A DNA stretch of 32,334 bases from JARRJY01 sp037388705 (GTDB lineage: Bacteria > Pseudomonadota > Gammaproteobacteria > UBA6429 > Thiohalophilaceae), in the NCBI GenBank assembly GCA_037388705.1, contig JARRJY010000025.1, forward strand, positions 1-32,334, given 5' to 3'. Each line of letters begins with the position of its first letter. Position 1 is the first letter of the stretch. This document shows, piece by piece, positions 7,826 to 15,482 of this stretch. The translations under genes were made by a program, and so were the position numbers. The notes under the pieces are model-generated. The model was not told the origin of the DNA, made no database searches, and was given only the letters and a program-made list of their open reading frames with translations.

Positions 7826-9241
7826 ATGCGATCAATACCACTAAAATACCAGGTTATACTGGTACCGATGATGCTCATCGTTCCGATACTGTTTGTCATT
7901 TTGCTGACCATGTCCTACCTGCAGGATATCGATCAACAGAATGACACGGTACGCGAATGGGCAAGCGCTACTGATCAGTTACACATTGGCATTGCAGCCA
8001 TTCATTCCCTCCAGGAAACAAGCAACCTGTTACAGGATAGTCAGGGGCAGGATGCAGAAGAACTTCTATTTGACTATGTGGAGCAATCTCGTCTCCTCAT
8101 TGGAAGCCTGAAGCACCCCTCTCTTACAGGAAAAATCGAAGAGAAAACTTTGTCTGAACTGCAGGCATCTACTGAGAAGGTAAAATATCATGATGACCTG
8201 GAAATTTCCCAGATAACACCTGTATTGGCTACCTTGTTACCACGTATGGAATATTTTTATCGTAGCCTGCAGGCGCAAAAACGCAGTATCTATATTGATT
8301 CCAATGAAGATATCAACCGAATAACCTCGCAACTGGCCACCGTTTCGATTTCTGTGCTTGGCTTATGTGTACTTATTGGGGTTATTCTTTCGGCATGGAT
8401 TAAGAAATCTACAACACGCCGTTTACAGAGCCTGACAACCAGTGCACATACCCTTTGCAATCAACCAATATCCGGGAATATCAGGAAGCCAAGAGATGAA
8501 CTGGATGAGCTGGCCTCCTGTCTTTCGGTAATTAGCCAACGCCAGTTGAACTTACTCGCCACCGAAAAATTGCTGGAAGGTGCAGAAGAAGAACGACGTC
8601 GCATCGCTATGGATATACATGATCAATTCTTATCCGATGTCGCAAACATCGCTCGCCGTCTTGATGATATCAGCCAATCAAAAGACCTGTCTGATGGAGA
8701 CAAAAAGGAAATAAACAGAACCAGGACAGAACTTGCTGAACTGACTACACACCTGCGAGGCATAATCGATGACGTGCACCCTTCTGCTCTGAGTATACTT
8801 GGACTGGAGGCAGCGTTGCGATCTTTCTTACAACGAAAAGTATCAGCCGGCAATGCTCCCGACTACTATTTGTCTATTGAGACCGGTATTGATGAATATC
8901 TCAACGAGAACCAGAGGCTGAATATTTACCGGATTATCCTCGAACTGGTCAGCAATATCCTGAGACATGCACATTGCAGTCGGTTTGAAATTAACCTCCA
9001 CCCGATTAAAAACATGCTGGTACTCACCGTTGAAGATAATGGTATTGGATTCGATATTGAACAGGCCCTCAAAAAGGGGCAACATGGTCTACTCAATATT
9101 AACCAGCGTGCCCTGTCATTACAGGCCAGTGTCGAGTGGACGGCCTCTCGTTTTAGCAGTGGCAGCTGTTTTAAAATGAATATTCCTGTTGAAAATATAG
9201 AAATGAAAGAAACTGGTAAGATTGCGGTACATGGCATCTAA
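7826..9241 (+). CDS. NarX-type sensor histidine kinase (HisKA_3)
   Basis: This 471-residue membrane kinase has a first transmembrane helix at about 10-31, a periplasmic sensing region of about 140 residues (32-170) with no domain I recognise, a second helix at about 172-192, and a HAMP-like linker (about 193-245). The dimerisation/phosphoacceptor domain follows with EEERRRIAMDIHDQ, phosphorylated histidine H265. The ATPase domain shows the N box (ELVSNILRHAH, N377), the G1 box (EDNGIGFD, 403-410) and the G2 box (GQHGLLNINQR, 418-428). This is the HPK7 class that pairs with LuxR/NarL-type regulators, and one overlaps its 3' end. The signal sensed is unknown. Confidence 0.92.
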   Translation: MRSIPLKYQVILVPMMLIVPILFVILLTMSYLQDIDQQNDTVREWASATDQLHIGIAAIHSLQETSNLLQDSQGQDAEELLFDYVEQSRLLIGSLKHPSLTGKIEEKTLSELQASTEKVKYHDDLEISQITPVLATLLPRMEYFYRSLQAQKRSIYIDSNEDINRITSQLATVSISVLGLCVLIGVILSAWIKKSTTRRLQSLTTSAHTLCNQPISGNIRKPRDELDELASCLSVISQRQLNLLATEKLLEGAEEERRRIAMDIHDQFLSDVANIARRLDDISQSKDLSDGDKKEINRTRTELAELTTHLRGIIDDVHPSALSILGLEAALRSFLQRKVSAGNAPDYYLSIETGIDEYLNENQRLNIYRIILELVSNILRHAHCSRFEINLHPIKNMLVLTVEDNGIGFDIEQALKKGQHGLLNINQRALSLQASVEWTASRFSSGSCFKMNIPVENIEMKETGKIAVHGI

Positions 9242-9950
9242 AAGCAAAATTGTAATAGCCGAAGACAATCCTCGTGATCGGGAATACTTAATCAAGACCC
9301 TGAACAATTACCAGCTGGAACTATCTGATAGTTCCAGAAAAGCCCTGGAGATTGCCAAACAAATTGAACAACCTTTCGTGATCTCCGACCTGCAAATGCC
9401 GGAAATGAATGGCATTGAGCTGGCGAAACAGCTCTGGCAAACACGACCGGATGCCCGTATTTTATTCTGGTCACATTATGGTGACGAAACCTATATACGT
9501 TCCCTTGCCCAGATTATTCCTGAAGAAACTGTGTATGGTTACCTGTTGAAAGATAACCCCTCGGCAATTCTTGAAAAGGCTTCCAAAGCAGTTTTTGATG
9601 AATGCCAATGCTGGATTGATCCGAGCCTTAAGGCCATACAGGCACGCTCAAAATCACCGCACAGTGCTATCAGTGATGTCGAATACGAAGTGCTGATTGA
9701 TATCGCGCTGGGTTTAACAGATAACCTAATTGCCGAGCGACGTTACCTGTCACGTCGAGGTGCACAAAACCGTCTCAAATCTCTCTACAACAAACTTGAC
9801 GTCAGTCAGGATGACAACAAGGAATCATTGAATTTACGCACCCGCGCAGTTTCTGTTGCGATGCGTCGCGGACTGATAAACAGTTTTGAACTGGAAAACG
9901 AGGAACGTGCGTTTCAGGAATGGCGTGAGAAAAACAAAATCAGCACTTAA
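9231..9950 (+). CDS. NarL/LuxR-type response regulator
   Basis: This 239-residue regulator is cognate to the overlapping kinase. The receiver domain has acidic residues E11 and D12 (AEDNPRD), phosphoacceptor D53 (ISDLQMPEMNG) and conserved K107 (YLLKDNP). After a linker, a LuxR-type helix-turn-helix spans about 147-191 (SDVEYEVLIDIALGLTDNLI, then LSRRGAQNRLKSLYNKL). The usual ISxxTVexH recognition segment is altered to LSRRGAQNR. An unusual tail of about 48 residues follows the HTH. The ATG at 9231 is preferred over a TTG at 9222 in the same frame; it overlaps the kinase stop by 11 bases, so translation is probably coupled. No target genes are evident nearby, apart from possible autoregulation. 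Confidence 0.9.
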   Translation: MASKSKIVIAEDNPRDREYLIKTLNNYQLELSDSSRKALEIAKQIEQPFVISDLQMPEMNGIELAKQLWQTRPDARILFWSHYGDETYIRSLAQIIPEETVYGYLLKDNPSAILEKASKAVFDECQCWIDPSLKAIQARSKSPHSAISDVEYEVLIDIALGLTDNLIAERRYLSRRGAQNRLKSLYNKLDVSQDDNKESLNLRTRAVSVAMRRGLINSFELENEERAFQEWREKNKIST

Positions 9951-9972
9951 GAAATTATTATACGTAAAAGCA

Positions 9973-9997
9973 AAAAGGGCCTCGAAGAGGCCCTTTT
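9973..9997. terminator. Bidirectional intrinsic terminator
   Basis: A perfect 11-bp stem (AAAAGGGCCTC / GAGGCCCTTTT) encloses a GAA loop, with U-runs in either direction. It lies between the convergent response regulator (stop 9950) and the LysM lipoprotein gene (stop 10024), and serves both. Confidence 0.9.
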
Positions 9998-10023
9998 AAC
10001 GATTTTATTTCTAAAAAACTGAT

Positions 10024-10455
10024 TTATTGACCCAGATAAGCTTTATCTGAGGCTTCAGTTACACCAATTGACCAGCTGCCGCGAGTCTTGGCATGTTGTA
10101 CTGCAGCGGATACATCAGATGCAGATGGATTGTTATCAATTGTCAGGTTCTGACCCGGATAGATTAAATCTGCATCCTTGATCTGATCGCTGTTTGCCTT
10201 GTAAATCAGAGGCCACTGGTACGGGTTACCATAAATCGAAGCTTTACCTGAAATATCCCACAGGTTATCACCCCTAACTACTTCGTAACTAGAAGTTGAA
10301 ACATCGGCAACAGGCTCAACCGGCTTGCTTTCTACTGGCTCAGGCTGCTTCTGTTCTGGCTCAGGCTGCTCCTCTGGTGCACTTGCACAACCTACCGCAA
10401 AATTTACCATCAGCAACGCCATACCAATATATTTAAGTTTTTGTATTTTATTCAT
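10024..10455 (-). CDS. LysM-domain lipoprotein
   Basis: This 143-residue protein is a predicted lipoprotein: the signal region MNKIQKLKYIGMALLMVNFAV ends in a lipobox with C23 (VGCAS). A proline- and glutamate-rich linker (about 26-48) follows, then a LysM peptidoglycan-binding module beginning VVRGDNLWDISG and running through YGNPYQWPLIYKANSDQI to LIYPGQNL. The C-terminus (about the last 35 residues) is conserved with its upstream neighbour and ends DKAYLGQ. I chose the ATG at 10455 over one 84 bases upstream because it gives a clean lipoprotein signal and has AGGG 10-13 bases ahead. It probably anchors to a membrane and binds the cell wall. Its LysM half is a close copy of that in the next gene, showing tandem duplication. 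Confidence 0.85.
   Translation of the reverse strand: MNKIQKLKYIGMALLMVNFAVGCASAPEEQPEPEQKQPEPVESKPVEPVADVSTSSYEVVRGDNLWDISGKASIYGNPYQWPLIYKANSDQIKDADLIYPGQNLTIDNNPSASDVSAAVQHAKTRGSWSIGVTEASDKAYLGQ
10027..10285 (-). repeat. LysM module direct repeat, copy 1
   Basis: The 3' part of this gene is similar at base level, by eye around four-fifths identical, to the 3' part of the upstream gene at 10631-10889. Long identical blocks occur, for example around the QWPLIYKAN codons. The two copies are in the same orientation about 600 bases apart, and indicate a fairly old tandem duplication. Confidence 0.8.
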
Positions 10456-10511
10456 AATGTATGCAACCCTAACTAAATTTAAATCATTACCCCAAAAGGA
10501 ATTATTAAATA

Positions 10512-10539
10512 CTAATATAACTAAGATTGCACCTGACAA
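10512..10539 (-). promoter_or_regulatory. Candidate sigma-70 promoter for LysM lipoprotein
   Basis: On the minus strand TTGTCA (10539-10534) is followed after 16 bases by TATTAG (10517-10512), about 57 bases before the start codon. A second TTGACA hexamer (10552-10547) lies just upstream; with the TTGTCA it forms a TGACA/TGTCA dyad, so this could also be an operator. A terminator at 10582-10606 precedes it, consistent with separate transcription of this gene. Confidence 0.35.
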
Positions 10540-10581
10540 CCAGATCTGTCAAGTAATAAACATGATTTGTTTCACATAAAC

Positions 10582-10606
10582 AAAAAAGGAACCTTACGGC
10601 CCCTTT
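10582..10606 (-). terminator. Intrinsic terminator after the DUF4398-LysM gene
   Basis: In the minus-strand RNA, AAAGGGGCC and GGUUCCUUU pair over 9 positions (two G-U wobbles) around a GUAA tetraloop, followed directly by a run of U. It lies 22 bases past the stop of the gene at 10628-11251. The G-U pairs make it effective only in this direction. Confidence 0.75.
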
Positions 10607-10627
10607 CTTGCAGCGCACTAATATCGA

Positions 10628-11251
10628 TCACTTACCAAGATAAGCTTTATCAGAATCTTCTACTACACCAATTGACCAGCTACCGCGCGTCTTGGCATGC
10701 TGAATTGCCGCTCCAACATCAGCATCTGACGGATTGGTGTCAATTGCCAGGTTCTGGCCCGGGTAGATCAAATCCGCATCCTTGATCTGATTACTGTTTG
10801 CCTTGTAAATCAGAGGCCACTGGTAGGGATTACCATAAACGGAAGATTTACCTGAGATATTCCAGAGATTGTCGCCGCGCACAACGGTATAGCTATCACC
10901 TGCAGGGGTTATCACGTTGTCATCGTCGCCATCAAGAATACCTGCAGCTCTTAGCCGCTCCAGCTCGGCATATTTTTGCTTAACCGCATCCTCTGCCTGT
11001 TTACGCGCCTGGTTGGCCAGCTTAATGGCTGTCGCGTTATCCCCTTTTTTCATTGCCTCTTCAGCCTGCTTGATGATTTTTCCGGTGTCACGCCATTCAT
11101 AATTTTCCGCTCTGGCTCTTTCATTGGCCGCCTTGGCAGCTGCAATTGCTGCTGCAGGGTCGCCTCCTTCAGGCGTTCCGGCACAACCAACCGCGATACT
11201 CAAAGCGAATATCATCATGCCTATAAGTTTCAGCGATTTGCTTCTTTTCAT
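10628..11251 (-). CDS. DUF4398-like plus LysM lipoprotein
   Basis: This 207-residue predicted lipoprotein has a signal with lipobox cysteine C23 (AVGCAG). Next comes an alanine- and lysine-rich helical region (about 30-100) with ANERARAENYEWRDTGKII and a KGDNATAIKLANQARKQAEDA repeat, resembling the DUF4398 helical hairpin. A short acidic linker (DGDDD) follows, then a LysM module (VVRGDNLWNISG to LIYPGQNL) and the conserved tail ending DKAYLGK. The LysM half is nearly a copy of the downstream gene, and the helical half resembles the DUF4398 gene just upstream. The gene therefore looks like a combination of its two neighbours. Likely role: an envelope lipoprotein that binds peptidoglycan; no enzymatic motif is visible. 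Confidence 0.85.
   Translation of the reverse strand: MKRSKSLKLIGMMIFALSIAVGCAGTPEGGDPAAAIAAAKAANERARAENYEWRDTGKIIKQAEEAMKKGDNATAIKLANQARKQAEDAVKQKYAELERLRAAGILDGDDDNVITPAGDSYTVVRGDNLWNISGKSSVYGNPYQWPLIYKANSNQIKDADLIYPGQNLAIDTNPSDADVGAAIQHAKTRGSWSIGVVEDSDKAYLGK
10631..10889 (-). repeat. LysM module direct repeat, copy 2
   Basis: This is the partner of the repeat at 10027-10285, in the same orientation and in frame. Differences lie mostly at third codon positions and in conservative replacements, so the duplicates have been kept under selection as protein modules. Confidence 0.8.
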
Positions 11252-11416
11252 CGGTCTGGACTCCGTTTTATGATTCTTGTTTGTTAATGATAGTCAAAAT
11301 TGTGCATTGATAGCCTTATCCCGGCAAACTATCAGCGCTTATCACAAAGAGCCAAAGCACTGGCTGTAAGCACCCCTATATCAACACATTTTAATATTCA
11401 AAAATATTTATCTGCA

Positions 11417-11734
11417 CTAATTTCTTTGTTCATCAAGTGCTTTTTGACGTGCGCGAATAGCCTCTTGCCGTGCCGCCACAGCATATGCTCTGGCCTGGGC
11501 ATATTTCCCGTCTGAAAGTTCGCTTTCAGCGGCTTTGAGCAGGTTTTCAGCCTTATCAAACAGCTCAGGGGCAAATTGTTTTGCCTTCACTTGGTGTGCC
11601 GCACGGAGTGTTTGCCTGGCATTGCTCATTTCTTGTACAGGAACGCTGGTTGCACAGGACGATAGCACCATCGCCAGTGCTGCAATGACAATGACTACAG
11701 TATGGTTATTTCGAAAAAAGTATTTTAACTTCAT
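11417..11734 (-). CDS. DUF4398 domain lipoprotein
   Basis: This 105-residue protein has a lipoprotein signal: basic start MKLKYFFRNN, hydrophobic core VVIVIAALAMVL and lipobox C27 (LSSCAT). The mature part is an alanine-rich helical hairpin with ARQTLRAAHQ, APELFDKAENLLKAAESEL and YAQARAYAVAARQEA, the pattern of DUF4398. A frame extends 46 codons further upstream, but the lipoprotein signal argues for the ATG at 11734. It is the first of three lipoprotein genes on this strand and is divergent from the arsC-like gene. The function of the family is not established; OmpA- or LysM-linked envelope roles are suggested by neighbours. Confidence 0.8.
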   Translation of the reverse strand: MKLKYFFRNNHTVVIVIAALAMVLSSCATSVPVQEMSNARQTLRAAHQVKAKQFAPELFDKAENLLKAAESELSDGKYAQARAYAVAARQEAIRARQKALDEQRN

Positions 11735-11851
11735 AAGATTAGCTAGATTATAGCCTGTTTGTTTAAAGCTAACAGTGAGCCTATAGGCTGTCAAGGTAAC
11801 AACCTGTAAAATAACCAGCAGATAAAATCCGTCAATAACAGAGGCCTGACT

Positions 11852-12199
11852 ATGGCAACCACCATTTATCATAATCCCCGTTGCTCAAAATCGAGACAAA
11901 CGTTACAGCTATTGAATGACAATAACGTGAACGCAGACATCATCGAGTACTTAAAAACGCCACCGGATGCGCAAACATTAAAAGACATTCTTTCCAAACT
12001 TGGTATACAACCTCGCCAGTTGATGAGAACAAAGGAAGCTATCTACAAGGAACTGAACCTGGATGATGAAAGCTTAACCGATGATCAGCTTATTAACGCC
12101 ATGATTGAAAATCCAAAACTGATTGAGCGCCCTATCGTTGTTAAAGATGGCAAAGTTGCTGTTGGTCGTCCACCTGAAAACGTATTATCAATTTTATAA
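11852..12199 (+). CDS. arsC: ArsC/YfgD-family glutaredoxin-dependent arsenate reductase-like protein
   Basis: This 115-residue cytosolic protein has the ArsC fold. The catalytic cysteine is C11 in HNPRCSKSRQTLQLL; the partner arginine region LIERPIVVKDGKVAVGRP is present, and a conserved EYLKTPP segment sits near residues 31-37. The classical enzyme reduces arsenate to arsenite with glutaredoxin. There is no arsenite pump or ArsR regulator nearby, and the neighbourhood (Hda and PerM-type genes) matches that of E. coli yfgD, a chromosomal ArsC homologue. A housekeeping role is therefore as likely as arsenic detoxification. WrbA begins 2 bases after its stop, suggesting cotranscription. Confidence 0.88.
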   Translation: MATTIYHNPRCSKSRQTLQLLNDNNVNADIIEYLKTPPDAQTLKDILSKLGIQPRQLMRTKEAIYKELNLDDESLTDDQLINAMIENPKLIERPIVVKDGKVAVGRPPENVLSIL

Positions 12200-12201
12200 C
12201 C

Positions 12202-12822
12202 ATGTCTGACGTACTCGTTCTCTATTACAGTCGCCACGGCGCGACTACGCAAATGGCCAAACTTATTGCTCGCGGCATAGAAGAAGTCGAAGGTGTCCAG
12301 GCAAGGATTCGTACTGTCCCTGACATTTCAGCTGTCAGCGAAGCCGTTGAAGATGCTATACCTGAAACAGGTGCACCATACGCAGAGGTAAAGGACTTAC
12401 AGGAATGTATCGGAATAGCACTTGGTAGTCCGGCACATTTTGGCAACATGGCATCACCACTTAAATATTTTATTGATAGTACCAGTGCATTATGGTTATC
12501 GGGCTCTTTGATTGGTAAACCAGCCAGTGTCTTTACCTCAACCTCGTCGATACATGGCGGACAGGAAACTACCCTGATTACAATGATGTTACCGTTGCTG
12601 CATCATGGCATGGTATTGCTGGGTGTGCCGTATAGCGAGAGTGAGCTCATGGACACACATGAAGGTGGTACACCTTATGGCAGCAGTCATTGGGCTGGCC
12701 TGAATGGTGAACGCGAAATAAGTGACAGCGAAAAAAGACTCTGTATCGCCCAGGGTCGTCGACTGGCACAAACTGCACTGGCCCAACTCAACGCTGGCCT
12801 GATCCAGCAAACTGCTACATGA
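12202..12822 (+). CDS. wrbA: WrbA-type NAD(P)H:quinone oxidoreductase
   Basis: This flavodoxin-like FMN enzyme reduces quinones by two electrons, which limits semiquinone and superoxide formation. The 206-residue protein starts with a flavodoxin phosphate-binding loop (YYSRHGATTQMAKLIARGIE, from about residue 8). It continues with IALGSPAHFGNMASPLKYFID, a flavin-contacting FTSTSSIHGGQETT loop and a C-terminal helix (KRLCIAQGRRLAQTA). The length and the GGQETT motif fit the WrbA branch rather than plain flavodoxin. It is 2 bases downstream of the arsC-like gene and overlaps the DUF2069 gene by four bases (ATGA), so the three form one translation-coupled unit. Confidence 0.93.
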   Translation: MSDVLVLYYSRHGATTQMAKLIARGIEEVEGVQARIRTVPDISAVSEAVEDAIPETGAPYAEVKDLQECIGIALGSPAHFGNMASPLKYFIDSTSALWLSGSLIGKPASVFTSTSSIHGGQETTLITMMLPLLHHGMVLLGVPYSESELMDTHEGGTPYGSSHWAGLNGEREISDSEKRLCIAQGRRLAQTALAQLNAGLIQQTAT

Positions 12823-13166
12823 CAACCTTATCATTGGTACGCTGGTTAACGCTTGCCGGTTATGGATTACTTATCTTGCTACTGGTACTTTGGTACGGCA
12901 TTTGGTCACCATCATCGCTACCAGTTGGTCTTGTCCTTGTTTTCCTGCTATTGCCCCTGATGTTTCCCCTCGCTGGAATATTAAGGGGCAAAGTCTACAC
13001 TCATGCCTGGATGAGTATGTTGATACTGTTTTATTTTGTTCATGGAGTTGGTGAGGCCTGGACGACACCGGAAGACAGGCACTATGCCATTGCAGAAATT
13101 ATTCTAAGCCTGCTTATTTACATTGGCAGCATGAGTTATGTCCGCCTTTCCAGGAAGAAAACCTAA
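12819..13166 (+). CDS. DUF2069 integral membrane protein
   Basis: This 115-residue protein is almost entirely hydrophobic, with about four transmembrane helices (roughly 10-26, 34-54, 60-78 and 87-105). The signature region GKVYTHAWMSMLILFYFVHG, then EAWTTPEDRHYAIAEI, matches the DUF2069 family. The family is often found directly after wrbA, as here. Its start overlaps the wrbA stop in an ATGA arrangement, so production is probably tied to WrbA. Function unknown. It converges with hda across only 17 bases, and no terminator is visible there. Confidence 0.88.
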   Translation: MTTLSLVRWLTLAGYGLLILLLVLWYGIWSPSSLPVGLVLVFLLLPLMFPLAGILRGKVYTHAWMSMLILFYFVHGVGEAWTTPEDRHYAIAEIILSLLIYIGSMSYVRLSRKKT

Positions 13167-13183
13167 CAATACTTGCAGGTTGG

Positions 13184-13858
13184 TTATTGCAGGTACTGCT
13201 TGACGAAAGGGATCGTCAGTTTGCGTTGCTCAACCAGTGAAGCGATATCCAACCTGTCTAGTAGCTGGAACAAGCTATTTGTGTCACGCGAGCTGCGACG
13301 TAATACGAATTCAACAACTTCGTCAGGCAACTGTAGCCCACGATACTGGGCACGTTGCTGTAAAGCGATTTTCTTTCCTTCATCACTTAGCGGTTTCACC
13401 TGGTAAACTGTGCCCCAGCCTAAGCGGGTAACCAGATCAGGTAACTGGATATTTATATTAGCCGGCGAGCCACTTGCACTTACAATCATCCTGCCACTTT
13501 GTTCACGTACTCGGTTGAACAAATGAAATACAGCTTCTTCCCATTCTTTATTACCGGCTACAAGGTGCACATCATCAATGCAAACCGGGCTCATTATTTC
13601 CATGCCCTCGAGTACTGCTGGTTGCATATTTTTTAGCTCCAGCATGGGAAGGTAAACCGGCTGCGCATTCAGTTCAGGCATGTTGCAGACAGCCTGTAAT
13701 AAATGACTTTTTCCACAACCCTCTTCGCCCCATAAAAATACCAGCTTTTCATTTGTCGCACGAAGGCTTTCAACTAACTGGGCATTTTCACCGGTAATAA
13801 AATTACTGAAGGTAGCCTGATCACGCCAGGTGATGCCTAAAGGAAGTTGTGTATTCAT
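13184..13858 (-). CDS. hda: DnaA regulatory inactivator Hda
   Basis: Hda works with the DNA-loaded sliding clamp to stimulate ATP hydrolysis by DnaA and so prevents re-initiation of replication. The 224-residue protein has a clamp-binding motif at its N-terminus (QLPLGI, residues 4-9), a Walker A loop GEEGCGKS (44-51), a Walker B segment CIDDVH (D95-D96), and the AAA+ sensor region SASGSPANI and DLVTRLGWGTVYQVKPL. It lacks the DNA-binding domain IV of DnaA, as expected. It is the last gene of a tight four-gene operon after DUF2066, a phosphatidyltransferase and a PerM-type permease, starting 14 bases after the permease stop. This neighbourhood is recurrent in gammaproteobacteria. Confidence 0.93.
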   Translation of the reverse strand: MNTQLPLGITWRDQATFSNFITGENAQLVESLRATNEKLVFLWGEEGCGKSHLLQAVCNMPELNAQPVYLPMLELKNMQPAVLEGMEIMSPVCIDDVHLVAGNKEWEEAVFHLFNRVREQSGRMIVSASGSPANINIQLPDLVTRLGWGTVYQVKPLSDEGKKIALQQRAQYRGLQLPDEVVEFVLRRSSRDTNSLFQLLDRLDIASLVEQRKLTIPFVKQYLQ

Positions 13859-13872
13859 GATACAAGAATAAA

Positions 13873-14922
13873 TTAGCCGTAAAGCGTACTTTTTTTGTAT
13901 TCGTCGTGAAGGTATCCCAATATTACTGCAATAACAGCGGCTACCGGTAATGCCAGTAATACACCGACAAAACCAAATAACTGGCCACCCGCAAGCACCG
14001 CAAAAATTACTGCCACCGGGTGTAAACCGATACGATCACCAACCAGTAATGGTGTTAATAACATGCCTTCCAGCATCTGGCCAATGCCAAACACGATGGC
14101 GACATAAAGTAATGGCATGAGTTCCTGGAACTGGAACAAAACTGCCAGCAACGCTGCCATGATACCTACAATAAATCCCAGGTAAGGAACAAAGCTGACC
14201 AGTCCTGAAATCGTACCGATCAACAAACCAAGGTCCAGGCCAATGATCATCAAACCGGCAGAATAAACAATTGCCAGTACCAGCATAACCAACAGTTGTC
14301 CTCTTAAAAAAGCGCCCAGTACTTCGTCAGACTGTTTGGCCAGATGTGAAATGACCGGTTCTGATTTACGCGGTAATAATTCATGTACACGTTCTACCAG
14401 GTAATCCCAGTCACGTAATAAATAAAAGGTTACCACCGTGATTAACAGCAGGTTAGCAATTATGTTAATCAGGGCAAAGCCCGAACGTGAAATTGTTGAG
14501 AAAACCTTCGCAGCAATTCCACCCGCCGTTTTCCAGTACTCCTGTGATGATGATTTTAACTGCTGCAAACTGAGTGCAGATTCATCCATACCCAGTTTAC
14601 CAGTCAGCCAGGGAATAGCATTTTGCTGTAACCAGTCGATATACACCGGAACTTTTTTTGTAAGAATAGTGACCTGGTTTTCCAGTAAAGGAACCAATAG
14701 CAATAAAGCAATTATGGCCAACAAAGTAAGCACTACAAAGACTATTGTGACAGAGAGTGTTCTCGATAACTTGCGTGCTTCCAGTCTGTCTACCAATGGA
14801 TCAGCGATATAGGCAAGAATGGCTGCTGCCACGAAAGGTGTTAAAACAGGCGCTAATACATAACACAGAAAACCACTTATAGTGGCGAATACCAACCAGA
14901 ACCACTTCGTTGATGCTGTCAT
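13873..14922 (-). CDS. AI-2E family / PerM-type membrane permease
   Basis: This 349-residue inner membrane protein of the AI-2E transporter family has paired N-terminal hydrophobic segments (about residues 8-45), a third near 56-80, a central soluble stretch (80-135), and a C-terminal cluster of helices. Family hallmarks include PFVAAAILAYIADPLVDRLE near the start, the FYLLRDWDYLVER segment, and the late GLVSFVPYLGFIVG and DRIGLHPVAVIFAVLAGG stretches. Proposed roles in the family range from autoinducer export to Na+/H+ antiport; none can be chosen here. I chose the ATG at 14922, which overlaps the phosphatidyltransferase stop as ATGA, over an in-frame ATG 45 bases earlier, because of that coupling and the better N-terminal match. 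Confidence 0.9.
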   Translation of the reverse strand: MTASTKWFWLVFATISGFLCYVLAPVLTPFVAAAILAYIADPLVDRLEARKLSRTLSVTIVFVVLTLLAIIALLLLVPLLENQVTILTKKVPVYIDWLQQNAIPWLTGKLGMDESALSLQQLKSSSQEYWKTAGGIAAKVFSTISRSGFALINIIANLLLITVVTFYLLRDWDYLVERVHELLPRKSEPVISHLAKQSDEVLGAFLRGQLLVMLVLAIVYSAGLMIIGLDLGLLIGTISGLVSFVPYLGFIVGIMAALLAVLFQFQELMPLLYVAIVFGIGQMLEGMLLTPLLVGDRIGLHPVAVIFAVLAGGQLFGFVGVLLALPVAAVIAVILGYLHDEYKKSTLYG

Positions 14923-15482
14923 GATCCTTGACCCTCTTTTATTGTTTTTTGTGCACGATGTGTCCATACATACACATAACTAACTCCACTAGTGACTGTG
15001 GTCACCGCGACGAAAAAAATTAAGCTTGTTGATATCCAGGCAGGTAGTACCAGGAAAGCCAGTGAGTAAATCACAACCACTACCAGTAAAATCTGTACTA
15101 CCGTGTTCACTTTACTGATGTACAAAGGTTCAATGGCTTTATCCCCGGTAAGTTTCTGATAGACCAGTGTCCCTGCAACGATAATAATATCCCGTGCAAT
15201 CACCAGTGCCACCAACCAGGCAGGCAGTTGCGCCATCCAGCCCAGGGTAAGGTAGCTAAATACCATCAATAATTTGTCACCAATGGGATCGAGGATGGCG
15301 CCGAGTTCAGTTTGCCAGTTAAAGTGGCGTGCAAGAAAACCATCTACCCCATCAGAAATGCCGGCGATAACGAACAACCACCACGCTAATTCAAATTGAT
15401 GATTCAACAAGCCATACACTACCGGTGCTACCAGCAGGATACGAATCACGCTAATGATGTTGGGTATCTGGTTTAACTTCAT
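14919..15482 (-). CDS. CDP-alcohol phosphatidyltransferase (PgsA-like)
   Basis: This 187-residue integral membrane enzyme transfers a phosphatidyl group from CDP-diacylglycerol to an alcohol. The diagnostic DG-x2-AR-x8-G-x3-D-x3-D motif is complete: DGFLAR at about residues 47-52, then G61, D65 and D69 in GAILDPIGDKL. The start MKLNQIPNIISVIRILLVAP is typical of PgsA-like proteins, which make phosphatidylglycerol phosphate. It could instead be a paralogue with another alcohol acceptor, because this locus next to DUF2066 and PerM often carries a second family member. Both ends overlap neighbouring genes by ATGA junctions, implying strict co-translation. Confidence 0.85.
   Translation of the reverse strand: MKLNQIPNIISVIRILLVAPVVYGLLNHQFELAWWLFVIAGISDGVDGFLARHFNWQTELGAILDPIGDKLLMVFSYLTLGWMAQLPAWLVALVIARDIIIVAGTLVYQKLTGDKAIEPLYISKVNTVVQILLVVVVIYSLAFLVLPAWISTSLIFFVAVTTVTSGVSYVYVWTHRAQKTIKEGQGS

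Noticed and set aside
11852..12199. An arsenic resistance operon
   Set aside because: Only the ArsC-like gene is present. There is no ArsR, ArsB or Acr3, and the neighbours match the chromosomal yfgD-hda context.
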